NCBI RefSeq assembly: GCF_900104385.1 | Contig: NZ_FNJA01000001.1 | Location: 1,547,502-1,611,501 of the forward strand | Length of the DNA stretch: 64,000 nucleotides | From: Rhodoferax sp. OV413 | Lineage (GTDB): Bacteria > Pseudomonadota > Gammaproteobacteria > Burkholderiales > Burkholderiaceae_C | Reading direction: 5' to 3' | Shown here: positions 1-8,673 of the stretch, piece after piece | How positions within the stretch are numbered: the stretch's first letter is position 1 | How the letters are laid out: every line of letters begins with the position of its first letter | The notes under the pieces: generated by a model | Databases searched by the model: none | The model's input: the letters and a program-made list of their open reading frames with translations, nothing else | What the model was told of the DNA's origin: nothing | Position numbers and translations under genes: made by a program

Positions 1-2
1 GC

Positions 3-539
3 CGGGTCGTGGCCGAAGGGGTGGAAACCGTGGAGCACGGCCTGCTGCTGCTGCAACTGGGCTGCGACCTGGCCCAGGGCTACGGCATCTCGCGCCCCAT
101 GGCCGCCGACAGCGTGGCCCGCTGGGCCGCCAGCTATGTGCCGGCCGAAGCCTGGCGCGCCTGGGGCTCGACCCAATGGGAGCAGGCCGACTTTCCGCTG
201 CTGCTGGCCGAGCACGACCACCGCATCTGGGTCAACCGCATCGTGGCCCAACCCGCGGCCCAGGCCGTCGCCGAAGCGCCCGCCGCCTACCCTGCCAGCT
301 TCAGCACCTGGTATGCCCTGCGCGGCAAGTCGCTGTACGGCCACCTGCCAGCATTCATCGCGGTCGGGCCGGTGTTGCAGCGCCTGCGCACCCAGGGCAT
401 GGCGCTGCTGCGCCTGCAGATCGATGGCGAGGTGGTGTCGTTCACCGCCGGCATCGCCAGCCTGCTGGAACTGCAAAGCAGCCTGGCCAGCCACCTGGCC
501 ACCCTGCTATCGGTGGCCGCTGCCGAAAAAGCCATGTAA
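3..539 (+). CDS. EAL-domain c-di-GMP phosphodiesterase, C-terminal part
   Basis: This is the 3' end of a gene that begins before the window; the reading frame is open from base 3. The first residues (VVAEGVET) are the conserved late part of an EAL domain, followed by the GCDLAQGYGISRPM segment typical of its end, so the protein probably hydrolyses c-di-GMP. About 130 further residues follow, with an HDHRIWVNRI stretch and a GHLPAF stretch. These resemble the zinc-binding CZB-like domains that end some betaproteobacterial EAL proteins; the cysteine expected there is not visible, so that assignment is an inference. The GTG at base 9 is not a real start. The gene is followed by a short intergenic repeat and faces dusC tail to tail. 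Confidence 0.85.
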   Translation, partial: RVVAEGVETVEHGLLLLQLGCDLAQGYGISRPMAADSVARWAASYVPAEAWRAWGSTQWEQADFPLLLAEHDHRIWVNRIVAQPAAQAVAEAPAAYPASFSTWYALRGKSLYGHLPAFIAVGPVLQRLRTQGMALLRLQIDGEVVSFTAGIASLLELQSSLASHLATLLSVAAAEKAM

Positions 540-563
540 GTCGGCCATTCAAAATACTATATT

Positions 564-610
564 TTTGATAGCTACCAGCGCTGGTATCCATTGCACTGCA
601 GCCACTTTTT
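564..610 (+). repeat. Short intergenic palindromic repeat, copy 1
   Basis: A divergent copy of the roughly 45-bp family whose pattern is ATAGCTGCC-GCGCA, a spacer, TGCGC-AGCGGCC, then a T-run. It fills the gap between the convergent EAL and dusC genes. This copy keeps GATAGCTACCAGCGC and ends in CCACTTTTT. Confidence 0.55.
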
Positions 611-1559
611 AGCAATTATTCTGCAGCAGCCAGGCCGTCACCTTGGCCTGGTCGGTCTCGGTGCGCAGCGCCTGGAAAGCCAGCTCCGCCTCGGGGTAGC
701 GGCGGCGCATGAAATTCAGCCATTGCTTGAGCCGGCCAGCGCGCTGGCGCGGCTCCAGCTGATTGCAAACCAGTTGCCAAAACGCACCGACCAGCGGCTG
801 CAGGCTGCTCCACGGCAAAGGCACTGCGTCGGCCCCCGCGCCGTTCGCCCGGATGGCCAGCGCCAGACCCGGGTCGGTGACCATGCCGCGGCCCAGCATC
901 AGCGTGTCGCAGCCCGAGGCCTGGCGGCAGCGCAGCGCGTCGTCCAAGGTCCAGATTTCGCCGTTCGCCACCACCGGAATCTGCACGGCAGCGCGGATAT
1001 CCTGGATGCGCTCCCAGTAGGCTGGCGGGCGGTAGCCATCGGCCTTGGTGCGGGCATGCACCACCAGCTCGTCGGCGCCGGCTTCGGCAATCGCCAGCGC
1101 GCACTCCACGGCCCGGCTGTCGTCGTTGAAGCCCAGCCGCATCTTGGCCGATACCGGCTGGCCGGCCGGCACCGCGCTGCGCACCGCGGCCACGATGCGG
1201 GCCACCAGCTCGGGCTCGTCCAACAAGGCTGCGCCGCCGCCGTGGCGGTTCACCACCTTGGCCGGACAGCCAAAATTCAGATCGATACCGGCCGGCCCCA
1301 GCCCGGCGAGCCGTGCCGCGTTCTCGGCCAGGCACTGCGGGTCCGAGCCCAGCAGCTGGCCGCGCACCGGCACGCCGGCCAGCGTGCGGCCGCCGTTCAG
1401 CAGCTCAGGTATTACGCGGACAAACGCCCGTTCGGGCAGCAAGGTATTGGTGACGCGGATGAATTCCGACACGCAGCGGTCGATGCCACCCACCCGCGTC
1501 AGAATGTCGCGCAGTACGAAGTCGAGCAAGCCCTCCATCGGGGCAAGGAGGAGCTGCAT
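609..1559 (-). CDS. dusC: tRNA-dihydrouridine(16) synthase DusC
   Basis: FMN- and NADPH-dependent enzyme that reduces a specific uridine in the tRNA D-loop to dihydrouridine. The 316-residue length fits the family. The N-terminal LLAPMEGLLDFVLRD is the Dus FMN-binding start, LNFGCPAK carries the catalytic cysteine loop, and the barrel continues with VSAKMRLG, VVHARTK, VVANGEI and LMLGRGM. The MEGLLD form and the overall length favour the DusC subfamily over DusA or DusB. It is a single-gene unit, converging on the EAL gene and separated from the DUF1993 gene by a GC-rich repeat. Confidence 0.93.
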   Translation of the reverse strand: MQLLLAPMEGLLDFVLRDILTRVGGIDRCVSEFIRVTNTLLPERAFVRVIPELLNGGRTLAGVPVRGQLLGSDPQCLAENAARLAGLGPAGIDLNFGCPAKVVNRHGGGAALLDEPELVARIVAAVRSAVPAGQPVSAKMRLGFNDDSRAVECALAIAEAGADELVVHARTKADGYRPPAYWERIQDIRAAVQIPVVANGEIWTLDDALRCRQASGCDTLMLGRGMVTDPGLALAIRANGAGADAVPLPWSSLQPLVGAFWQLVCNQLEPRQRAGRLKQWLNFMRRRYPEAELAFQALRTETDQAKVTAWLLQNNC

Positions 1560-1633
1560 CAGAGGCTATTCAACATGGGTTCAAAACCAGGCCAGCGAAG
1601 GCAATAGACGCCGACGACGCCTCTCCTCCCAGA

Positions 1634-1727
1634 GATACCACGGAACCGGCTCCGCCGGGCCGTTGGTATCGCCCCCTCCCTGCAAGGGGGTTGGCGAAAA
1701 CGCGCAGCGTGTAGCCTGGGGGTGTGC
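1634..1727 (-). repeat. GC-rich dispersed intergenic repeat, copy 1
   Basis: About 95 bp with the segments ACCACGGAACCGGCTCCGCC, GGTATCGCCCCCTCCCTGCA and AGCCTGGGGGTGTG. It matches the element at 17161-17256 in order and spacing, including the CCCCCTGCAAGGGGG hairpin. It sits between the DUF1993 and dusC genes. I recall similar elements between genes in Comamonadaceae; their function is unknown. Confidence 0.7.
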
Positions 1728-2237
1728 TCAGTAACTGCCGACAAAGTCCTTCTTGCCAACCTCAACGCCGTTGTGGCGCAGGATGTCGTAAGCCGTGGTG
1801 GTGTGGAAGAAGAAATGCGGCAAGGTGTAGTTCAACAGGTACGAGGTACCAACAAAGGTCTTCTCGTTCGGCGTGCCCGCGCGCAGCACGATGCTGCGGT
1901 CCACACCGGCGTCGATGTCGGCAGCCGGCACGCTGTGGATGAAGGCCAGGGTCTTGGCGATGCGGGCCTGCAGGTCGGCAAAGCTGACCTCAGAGTCTTC
2001 ATACGCAGGCACGTCCACACCGGCCAGGCGGGCAGCGGCGCCCTTGGCGAAGTCGGCGGCGATCTGCACCTGGCGGGTCAGCGGGAACATGTCGGGGAAC
2101 AAGCGCGCCTGCAGCAGCGCGTTAGGGTCGATCTTCTTGTCGGTGGCATGGGCCTCGGCCTTGCGCAGCACGGCGCTCAGACCGCCCAGGATCTGGGTGA
2201 ACAAGGGGATGGAAGCTTGGTAGAGAGAGAGGGACAT
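1728..2237 (-). CDS. DUF1993 family protein
   Basis: A 169-residue protein beginning MSLSLYQASIPLFTQILGG, the usual opening of DUF1993 proteins. The family is predicted to be a four-helix bundle related to DinB/YfiT-type metal-binding proteins; no reaction is established. The C-terminal half has the conserved PHFFFHTTTAYDILRHNGVE helix, whose histidines could bind a metal. No signal peptide or membrane segment is seen, so it is cytoplasmic. Its stop lies next to a GC-rich intergenic repeat. The gene stands alone and gives no context clue to its role. Confidence 0.8.
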   Translation of the reverse strand: MSLSLYQASIPLFTQILGGLSAVLRKAEAHATDKKIDPNALLQARLFPDMFPLTRQVQIAADFAKGAAARLAGVDVPAYEDSEVSFADLQARIAKTLAFIHSVPAADIDAGVDRSIVLRAGTPNEKTFVGTSYLLNYTLPHFFFHTTTAYDILRHNGVEVGKKDFVGSY

Positions 2238-2728
2238 GGGGTTTCAGGGTTGGTCAAAGAAGCAGGAGTCTACGGGGTTCTGCCTGGCCTCGGGCTGGCA
2301 GTGCCATTTGCCATGTTCGGGTGGCGTGGGGCTGCGCATAGACCCTCTTTGAAACTGCATTTTTTCGACCATACGCAGAATCACCGGCGGGACTGCGCTG
2401 CGCCGGTATTGCTATCTTAAATATAGCTTATTGCGCTGGTTGGATAAGCGCTACAGGTCTTTTTTACTTGAAAATCCAGTAGCCGTCCACGCGACTTGGC
2501 CAGGTACAAGCACTATGCAGATTGCCGTGAGAAAGCCCACACTCGATAGGGGTCGCCTGCCGCGCCGGGGCCAGCGGCGTGCGACACGCACAACCTAGTA
2601 TGTATGCACATTCGAAATTCACGCCGATTGGTGCCAAAATGACTGAAATACGCGCTATGGATGCGTAGGGGGCGTACGCGTCAAGCGCGCTACAGATCGG
2701 TTCAAACGAGGGATAGAGGAGAGCCACC
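2238..2728. other. Intergenic region with no recognised gene
   Basis: About 490 bp between the divergent DUF1993 and alanine-rich protein genes. It contains a diverged short-repeat copy (2418-2466) and GAGGAG ahead of the next start. The rest is less GC-rich than its surroundings and probably holds the promoters of both genes. No RNA gene or conserved protein was recognised. Confidence 0.5.
2418..2466 (+). repeat. Short intergenic palindromic repeat, diverged copy
   Basis: Keeps AATATAGCTTATTGCGC, then GGATAAGCGCTACAGG and a T-run, so it looks like an old member of the 45-bp family. Confidence 0.4.
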
Positions 2729-3217
2729 ATGGTCTCGGACTCAGAGAAAAAAATATACGCCAAGCTGGCCGAGCTGGAAAGCGAGATGCATTCGCTGCGC
2801 GAAGGCTATCTGGTGGTCAACAAGCGCTACACGCATGCGCTGGAATCGATGAAGAACCTGACCGCCAACGCGCTGGAGGCCGCCACCCGGGCAGCCCTGG
2901 CTGCCGAGAAGTCGGCGCTGGCCAGCAAAAGCGCGACCGACGCTGCGAAGGCGGCATCCGTCAGGCTGGTGATTGATGCCACCGAAGCCGCGGCCGAAGC
3001 CGCCAGCCTGGCCGCCCTGGCGGCGTCGGAAGCTGCGGCAGCCGCATCGGCAGCTGCATCAGCGGCGGCATCGGCAGCCGCATTCCAGGCCGAAGAAACT
3101 GCGCTCCAGGCTTCGGCGGAAGCGGCCAACGCCACCTCGCGCGCCACCGCGGCGGCGGCCACCGCCGCCAAAATGGCCAACGAAGCAGCCGCCATTGCGC
3201 GCACGGTGCGCAAGTAG
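2729..3217 (+). CDS. Alanine-rich, predicted all-helical protein
   Basis: A 162-residue protein. The first 40 or so residues are normal in composition and charged (KKIYAKLAELESEMHSLREG), with heptad spacing suggesting a coiled coil. From about residue 45 to the end roughly half the residues are alanine by hand count, mixed with Ser, Thr, Glu and Lys and almost no Gly or Pro, which predicts one very long helix or a helical bundle. No signal peptide or membrane span is visible. GAGGAG lies 5-8 bases before ATG. It is 94 bp upstream of a PAS-GGDEF-EAL gene in the same direction. Function is not recognised; antisense frames are long only because of the base bias. Confidence 0.75.
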   Translation: MVSDSEKKIYAKLAELESEMHSLREGYLVVNKRYTHALESMKNLTANALEAATRAALAAEKSALASKSATDAAKAASVRLVIDATEAAAEAASLAALAASEAAAAASAAASAAASAAAFQAEETALQASAEAANATSRATAAAATAAKMANEAAAIARTVRK

Positions 3218-3311
3218 AGCCCCTCTCCCCATGGACCACATAGCAACCTCCATCGCCCGACAGCAATGCCGGCACGCATGCATGCAGGGGCCTGACTACA
3301 GGTAGCGCACC

Positions 3312-5426
3312 ATGGGGGAGTCGACCATCACCACCTATACCAACGGCTCCCGGGCGGTCATCACCAATCCCAGCCTGGCCAGCCGGCTGGTGGCGATAGA
3401 AAACGAAATCAACGGCCTGTTCGAGCGCGTGCCCTTTGGCAGCCATTCGCTGGACGCCAACGGCACCTACAAGTCCATCAATGCGCTGGAATTGGCCTGG
3501 CTCGGCTATACGCGCGATGAGGTGATTGGCAAGAAGAAGCTGGTCGACTTCCTGACCCCGACCAGCCAGGATAAATTCCGTGCCTATTTTGCGCACCCGC
3601 ATCTACGTTCCACAGTGGCAGAGCTCGAGCTGGAGCTGGTGCGCCGCGACGGCATCAGCATGCCGATATCCCTCAGCGTCAGCGACCACCTGGACGACGC
3701 ACACCAGTTGCTGAACCGCCGGGCGGTGATTTTTGATCTGACCGAAAGCCGCGCCGCCAAGGCCAAGCAAAGGGTGTCGGCGGTGGCCTTCGAGTCGCTG
3801 TCCGGCATGTTCATCACCGACCGCAACCAGGTGATCCTGCAGGTCAACGGCGCCTTCACCGAGCTGACCGGCTATACCGCACAAGAGGCCGAAGGACAGA
3901 CGCCGCGGCTGCTGAGCTCGGGCCGGCACAACAAGGCCTTCTACCAGGCGATGTGGGCCGCGCTAAAGGAAAAGGGCTGCTGGCACGGCGAGATATGGAA
4001 CCGGCGCAAGGACGGCAGCCTCTTCGTCGAATGGCTGAGCTTGTCCACCGTCCTGGACGTGGCGGGCGAAGTCACCCACTACGTGGCCAGCTTCATCGAC
4101 ATCACGGCCCGCAAGAGCGCGCAAGACCAGATAGCCCACATGGCTTACCACGACGCGCTGACCCAGCTGCCGAACCGCCGCCTGCTGCAGGACCGGCTGA
4201 ACCAGGCACTGGCCGCGGCCCGGCGCAGCGGCTTGTATGGCGCACTGCTGTTCATCGACCTGGACAATTTCAAGAAGATCAACGACAGCGCGGGCCACGA
4301 GGCCGGCGACCTGGTGCTGGTCGAAGCGGCCAACCGCCTGCGCCGCACCGTGCGCGAAGGAGATAGCGTGGCCCGGCTGGGTGGCGACGAATTTGCCATC
4401 CTGCTGGAAGACCTGGACACTGACCGGCTGGAATCCGCCGCCAAGGCCCAGCAGCTGGGCGAAAAGATCATCGAGGTACTGGCCCAACCCTATGTGTTCG
4501 GCCGGCACAAGTTCCATTGCTCGGCCAGCATCGGCATCGACCTGTATGCGCATACCGAAAGCGGCCCCGACCTGCTGCAGCATGCCGACCTCGCCATGTA
4601 CCAATCAAAGCGGGCCGGCCGCAATACCCTGCGCTTCTTCGACCAGGCGATGCAGACCGCGCTGAACTCGCATGTCGCCCTGGAAAACGAGCTGCGGCTG
4701 GCCCTGGAAGAGCGGCATCTGCAGCTGTACTTTCAGCCGCAAAGGGACCGCAAAGGCAAAACCGTAGGTGCCGAGGCCTTGCTGCGCTGGCCCCATGGGG
4801 AGCGGGGCTTTGTTGCGCCAGCGGAGTTCATCACCCTGGCTGAAGAAACCGGGCTGATCCTGCCCATAGGCCAGTGGGTACTGGAAGCCGCCTGCGCCCA
4901 GCTCAAGGAATGGGAAGACAAGCCGCAGACCCAGCAGCTGCGGCTGGCCATCAACGTCAGCGCGCGCCAGTTTCGCCAGGCCGAATTTGTGTCCCAGGTG
5001 CGGCAGGCCATGGAACACCATGCGGTCAACCCGACCCTGCTCAAACTAGAGGTGACCGAGAGCGTGCTGCTGGACGTGAGCGACACGGTACGCAAGATGG
5101 AGGCCTTGCGCGCGCTGGGCGTCCAGCTGTCGCTGGACGACTTCGGCACCGGCTATTCCTCGCTGTCGATACTGACCCAGCTACCTATCACCCAATTGAA
5201 GATCGACCAGTCGTTTGTGCGCAACATCGGCGTCAAGCCCAGCGATGCCAGCATTATCCAGACCATCATCTCCATGGCCCAGATCCTGGAGATGGAGGTG
5301 ATTGCCGAAGGGGTGGAAACCGAGGCACAAAGCGCCTTCCTGGAGCAACAGGGCTGCCAGCTGTTCCAGGGCGTGCTTTTTGGCCCGGCGGTGCCTATCG
5401 AGGTGTTTGAGGCGCAACTGGCTTAG
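3312..5426 (+). CDS. PAS-PAS-GGDEF-EAL c-di-GMP turnover protein
   Basis: A 704-residue cytoplasmic sensor. Two PAS domains (about residues 30-150 and 155-270; the second ends in the PAC-like ASFIDITARK) precede a GGDEF domain. That domain has an intact GGDEF near residue 356 and an RxxD inhibitory site (REGD) just before it. An EAL domain follows, with EALLRW near residue 486, the DDFGTGYSSL loop and VIAEGVET. All metal-binding landmarks I looked for are present, so both cyclase and phosphodiesterase activity are possible. No transmembrane segment is present. The start has only a weak ribosome site. It follows the alanine-rich gene in the same direction. Confidence 0.93.
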   Translation: MGESTITTYTNGSRAVITNPSLASRLVAIENEINGLFERVPFGSHSLDANGTYKSINALELAWLGYTRDEVIGKKKLVDFLTPTSQDKFRAYFAHPHLRSTVAELELELVRRDGISMPISLSVSDHLDDAHQLLNRRAVIFDLTESRAAKAKQRVSAVAFESLSGMFITDRNQVILQVNGAFTELTGYTAQEAEGQTPRLLSSGRHNKAFYQAMWAALKEKGCWHGEIWNRRKDGSLFVEWLSLSTVLDVAGEVTHYVASFIDITARKSAQDQIAHMAYHDALTQLPNRRLLQDRLNQALAAARRSGLYGALLFIDLDNFKKINDSAGHEAGDLVLVEAANRLRRTVREGDSVARLGGDEFAILLEDLDTDRLESAAKAQQLGEKIIEVLAQPYVFGRHKFHCSASIGIDLYAHTESGPDLLQHADLAMYQSKRAGRNTLRFFDQAMQTALNSHVALENELRLALEERHLQLYFQPQRDRKGKTVGAEALLRWPHGERGFVAPAEFITLAEETGLILPIGQWVLEAACAQLKEWEDKPQTQQLRLAINVSARQFRQAEFVSQVRQAMEHHAVNPTLLKLEVTESVLLDVSDTVRKMEALRALGVQLSLDDFGTGYSSLSILTQLPITQLKIDQSFVRNIGVKPSDASIIQTIISMAQILEMEVIAEGVETEAQSAFLEQQGCQLFQGVLFGPAVPIEVFEAQLA

Positions 5427-5539
5427 GCTAGAAGTCGCATGCCAGACTGGCGCCGCGGTGCTAGACTGATTTGGCTCTGGCGAGGCAGCCGGCTGCCATG
5501 GCGTCCCGCGCGACAAGCGCATCCAAACAGGAGACCCAC

Positions 5540-6010
5540 ATGATGGACACCCGCCGTAACTTCTCAAAGTCGCTTTTCGTGGCCAGCGCCCTGGCCCTGG
5601 GCCTCGCCGGTTGTGGCGCCATGAAGCCGTCCAACACCGTGCGCCTGAGCGCCCAGCTGGCCGGCGCCAACGAGGTGCCTGCGGTCGCATCGCCGGGTAC
5701 CGGCACCGCCGAAGCCTGGCTCAACAAAGACACCAACCTGTTGACCTGGAAGGTCAGCTTCTCGGGTCTGACTGGCCCGGCCACGGCCGCCCACTTCCAC
5801 GGCCCGGCCGTCGCCGGCTCGAACGCCGGCGTGGTCGTACCGTTCACCGGCACCACCAGCCCGCTGGAAGGCCAGGCCACGCTGACACCCGCCCAGGCCG
5901 CCGACCTGCTGGCCGGCAAGTGGTACGCCAATGTGCACACTGCCGCCAACAAGGGCGGCGAGATCCGCGGCCAGATGCTGCCGTCCGCAGGTGGCGCCTC
6001 TCGCTACTGA
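5540..6010 (+). CDS. CHRD-domain lipoprotein
   Basis: A 156-residue secreted protein. ATGATG at 5540 follows AGGAG at good spacing; the frame is open further upstream but without a comparable start. The N-terminus MMDTRRNFSKSLFVASALAL ends in a lipobox, LAGC, so it should be lipidated at that cysteine. The rest is one CHRD domain: LSAQLAGANEVPAV at the start, HFHGPA in the middle and VHTAANKGGEIRGQM at the end. CHRD proteins are beta-rich and extracytoplasmic; their ligand in bacteria is not settled. It is probably a single-gene unit, ending at a short intergenic repeat. Confidence 0.88.
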   Translation: MMDTRRNFSKSLFVASALALGLAGCGAMKPSNTVRLSAQLAGANEVPAVASPGTGTAEAWLNKDTNLLTWKVSFSGLTGPATAAHFHGPAVAGSNAGVVVPFTGTTSPLEGQATLTPAQAADLLAGKWYANVHTAANKGGEIRGQMLPSAGGASRY

Positions 6011-6012
6011 AT

Positions 6013-6056
6013 GAATAGCTGCCAGCGCAGTATCTACCTGCGCTAGCAAGCCATTA
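6013..6056 (+). repeat. Short intergenic palindromic repeat
   Basis: A near-consensus copy, AATAGCTGCCAGCGCAGTAT then CTACCTGCGCTAGCAAGCC, immediately after the CHRD gene stop. The GCGCAG and CTGCGC arms can pair. Confidence 0.8.
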
Positions 6057-6143
6057 CATCTGTTTTCAGACAGCGCAGGGGAAAAGGCGAACAATCACGC
6101 CCCGCCAGGCCCACCTGGGCTGCGGCCAGCACCGGAGAACGCC

Positions 6144-6956
6144 ATGGACCCTGCCCCCAAGAATCCGGCCGAGATGTACGAGCAGTACTTCGTGCCCGCC
6201 ATGTTCCACCCCTGGGCGCAGATCCTGCTGCGCCATGCCGCGCCGCAAGCGGGAGAGCGCTTGCTGGATATCGCCTGCGGCACCGGCATCGTGGCCCGCG
6301 AGGCCGCGCCCCGGGTCGGGCCGCAGGGCCAGGTGGTGGCGCTGGACATGACCCCCGCCATGCTGGCCGTGGCCCGCGCGCTGCCAGCGCCTGCCGGGGC
6401 GGTAATTGACTGGCAGGAAGGCAATGCCCTGGCCCTGCCCTTCGCGGATGGCGCGTTCGAGCGGGTGCTGTGCCAGCACGGGCTGCAGTTCTTCCCCGAC
6501 CGCGCGGCCGCCCTGCGCGAAATGCGGCGCGTGCTGGCACCCGGTGGCCGGGCCGTGCTGATGGTCTTGCAGCCGCTGGCGCTGCACCCGGTATTTGAAG
6601 CGCTGATGCAGTCCGTGGCGCGCCAGCTGGCCCTGCCGGTGGCGGCGGTGGCCACCCCGTTCGTCCTGGGCGACTCAGAAGCGCTGCAGGCCTTGTGCCG
6701 GTCTGCCGGATTCACTGCGGTGCAGACCGTGGCCGAAACCGCCAACATGCGCTTCCCCGACCCGGGCCGCTTCGTGCCGCTGGCCGTTACCAGCTCGGCC
6801 GCGGCCATACCGGCGTTTGCGCAGCTTGCCGCGCCCGAACGGGCTGCGCTGGTGGAGGCGGTGCGCGCCGATGTGACACCCGTGCTGCGGGCCTATAGCG
6901 ATGCGGAGGCTGTCAGCTTCCCCATGTTTGCGCACGTAGTGGTTGCCGGCCATTAG
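6144..6956 (+). CDS. Class I SAM-dependent methyltransferase
   Basis: A 270-residue UbiE-like methyltransferase. SAM-binding motif I is LLDIACGTGIVAREAA (about residues 40-55), the acidic end of strand 2 is VALDMTPAML, and the post-motif EGNALALPFADGAFERVLC is typical of the UbiE/ArsM type. GGAG precedes the ATG. The substrate cannot be read from the sequence. It is flanked by two intergenic repeats and appears to be transcribed alone. Confidence 0.88.
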   Translation: MDPAPKNPAEMYEQYFVPAMFHPWAQILLRHAAPQAGERLLDIACGTGIVAREAAPRVGPQGQVVALDMTPAMLAVARALPAPAGAVIDWQEGNALALPFADGAFERVLCQHGLQFFPDRAAALREMRRVLAPGGRAVLMVLQPLALHPVFEALMQSVARQLALPVAAVATPFVLGDSEALQALCRSAGFTAVQTVAETANMRFPDPGRFVPLAVTSSAAAIPAFAQLAAPERAALVEAVRADVTPVLRAYSDAEAVSFPMFAHVVVAGH

Positions 6957-6965
6957 CTAGCAAAT

Positions 6966-7010
6966 CGATAGCTGTTTGCGCAGGATTTATATGCGCCAGC
7001 GGCTCTTTTT
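6966..7010 (+). repeat. Short intergenic palindromic repeat
   Basis: Copy with GATAGCTGTTTGCGCAGG then ATGCGCCAGCGGCTCTTTTT, between the convergent methyltransferase and chemoreceptor genes. Confidence 0.75.
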
Positions 7011-7052
7011 CCGTAAATTTTCGCAATTCCAGAAGCCGTAGCCGGCGGTCCC

Positions 7053-8627
7053 CTAAGCCAGCCGCTCCAGGCGAAAAGCTCCCACCATCCCGGCCAGACC
7101 CAGGGCCTGCTCTTTCAGCGAATCGGCGGCCGCCGCGCTCTGCTCCACCAGGGCGGCGTTCTGCTGGGTCATGTGGTCCAGCGCGGTGACCGAGGCGTTG
7201 ACCTCGGCGATGCCGGTCGACTGCTCGGCGGCCGCAGCGGTGATCTCGCCAATGATGTCGGACACCCGCTGCACCGATGTGACGATCTCGCCCATGGTGC
7301 GGCCGGCGTCGCCCACCAGTCGGCTGCCCGAGCCCACGCGCTCCACCGAGGCGCCGATCAGGCTCTTGATCTCCTTGGCGGCCTGGGCCGAGCGCTGGGC
7401 CAGGTTACGCACCTCGGAGGCCACCACCGCGAAACCCCGGCCCTGTTCGCCGGCGCGGGCCGCTTCGACCGCCGCGTTCAGCGCCAGGATATTCGTCTGG
7501 AACGCGATGCCGTCGATCACGCCGATGATGTCGGCGATCTTCTTGGATGCGCTGTGGATGTCTTCCATGGTGGCCACCACTTCCGACACCACCACGCCAC
7601 CGCGCGCGGCCACCGCAGCCGCCGAAGACGCAAGCTGGTTGGCGCGCTGGGCCGAATCGGCCGAGTTGCGGACGGTCGCGGTCAGCTGCTCCAGCGAGGC
7701 CGCAGCCTGCTGCAGATTGCTGGCCGTGGTCTCGGTGCGCTGGCTCAGGTCGAAGTTACCGGTGGCGATCTCGGTGCTGGCGGTGGAGATGCTGTCGGTC
7801 GACAAACGGATGCCGCCGACCAGGCTGCGCAGCGACACCACCATTCCCTCCAGGCTGTGCAGCAGGCTGCCGGCAGGTGCCTGCGCCAGCGCGCCGGACA
7901 AGTCACCCAGGGCCACGCGTTCCATCGCGCGCTGGGCCTGCACCGGGTCGCCGCCCAGCTGGGCCATCACCGTGCGATTCACGCGCCAGGCCACCGCGCC
8001 GACCACCAGCACCACCAGGCCGCCGAGCAGCAGGGTCAGCACGATCTTCTGGCGCACCACGGCTTGCAGGTCGTCCATGTACAGGCCCGAGCCGATCATC
8101 CAACCCCAGGGCTGCAGCTGCATCACGTACTGCAGCTTGGGCACCGGCACCGTGCCGCCGGGGCGCGGGAAGTTGGTGTCGACAAAAGCCCGGCCGTTCG
8201 GCGCGGCGCGGGCGGCGTTGATCATGTTGACCACAATCATCTCGCCATTGCCGTCCTTCACGTTTTCAGACCGCTGCTTGCCCGCCCACTCGGGCTTGAA
8301 GGGGTGCATCACGTTGATGCCTTCCATGGCCCAGATGTAGAAGTATTCGCGCTTGCCGTCGTCACCGCCAAAGCGCGCCTCGCGGATCGCGGCGATGGCG
8401 GCGGCCTGCGCCTGCTGCTGGGTCATGCTGCCGGCGGCCTGCTTGGCCGCGTAGCCAGCGGCTACCTGGTAGACCGACTCGACCGAGGCCTGCAGCAGCT
8501 CGCGGCGGCTGGTGGCCGCGTCGCTGCCAGCCGCAAACGCCTGGGCCAGGGTCAGCGCCACCAGGCCGGCAATGGCGGTGATGGCCAGCGCGGCAATGCG
8601 CTGGCGGAACGTGAGTTGCAAGGCCAT
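7053..8627 (-). CDS. Methyl-accepting chemotaxis protein with a single Cache domain
   Basis: A 524-residue chemoreceptor. TM1 lies near residues 8-30, then a periplasmic sCache_2-type domain ([20 protein letters not shown], then [13 protein letters not shown]), TM2 near 185-210, HAMP, and a long cytoplasmic signalling helix with the invariant tip [21 protein letters not shown] chose the ATG at 8627 ([20 protein letters not shown]). The frame runs 55 codons further, but that part overlaps the end of the 5-oxoprolinase gene and does not look like a receptor start. It lies 46 bp after that gene on the same strand, so it may sense the same nutrient; that is inference. sCache_2 domains commonly bind small organic acids. 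Confidence 0.92.
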   Translation of the reverse strand: MALQLTFRQRIAALAITAIAGLVALTLAQAFAAGSDAATSRRELLQASVESVYQVAAGYAAKQAAGSMTQQQAQAAAIAAIREARFGGDDGKREYFYIWAMEGINVMHPFKPEWAGKQRSENVKDGNGEMIVVNMINAARAAPNGRAFVDTNFPRPGGTVPVPKLQYVMQLQPWGWMIGSGLYMDDLQAVVRQKIVLTLLLGGLVVLVVGAVAWRVNRTVMAQLGGDPVQAQRAMERVALGDLSGALAQAPAGSLLHSLEGMVVSLRSLVGGIRLSTDSISTASTEIATGNFDLSQRTETTASNLQQAAASLEQLTATVRNSADSAQRANQLASSAAAVAARGGVVVSEVVATMEDIHSASKKIADIIGVIDGIAFQTNILALNAAVEAARAGEQGRGFAVVASEVRNLAQRSAQAAKEIKSLIGASVERVGSGSRLVGDAGRTMGEIVTSVQRVSDIIGEITAAAAEQSTGIAEVNASVTALDHMTQQNAALVEQSAAAADSLKEQALGLAGMVGAFRLERLA

Positions 8628-8673
8628 GGCCAACTTTCTGGAACAGGTGGTGGGAAGTTTGCGCGGAGCCGGA

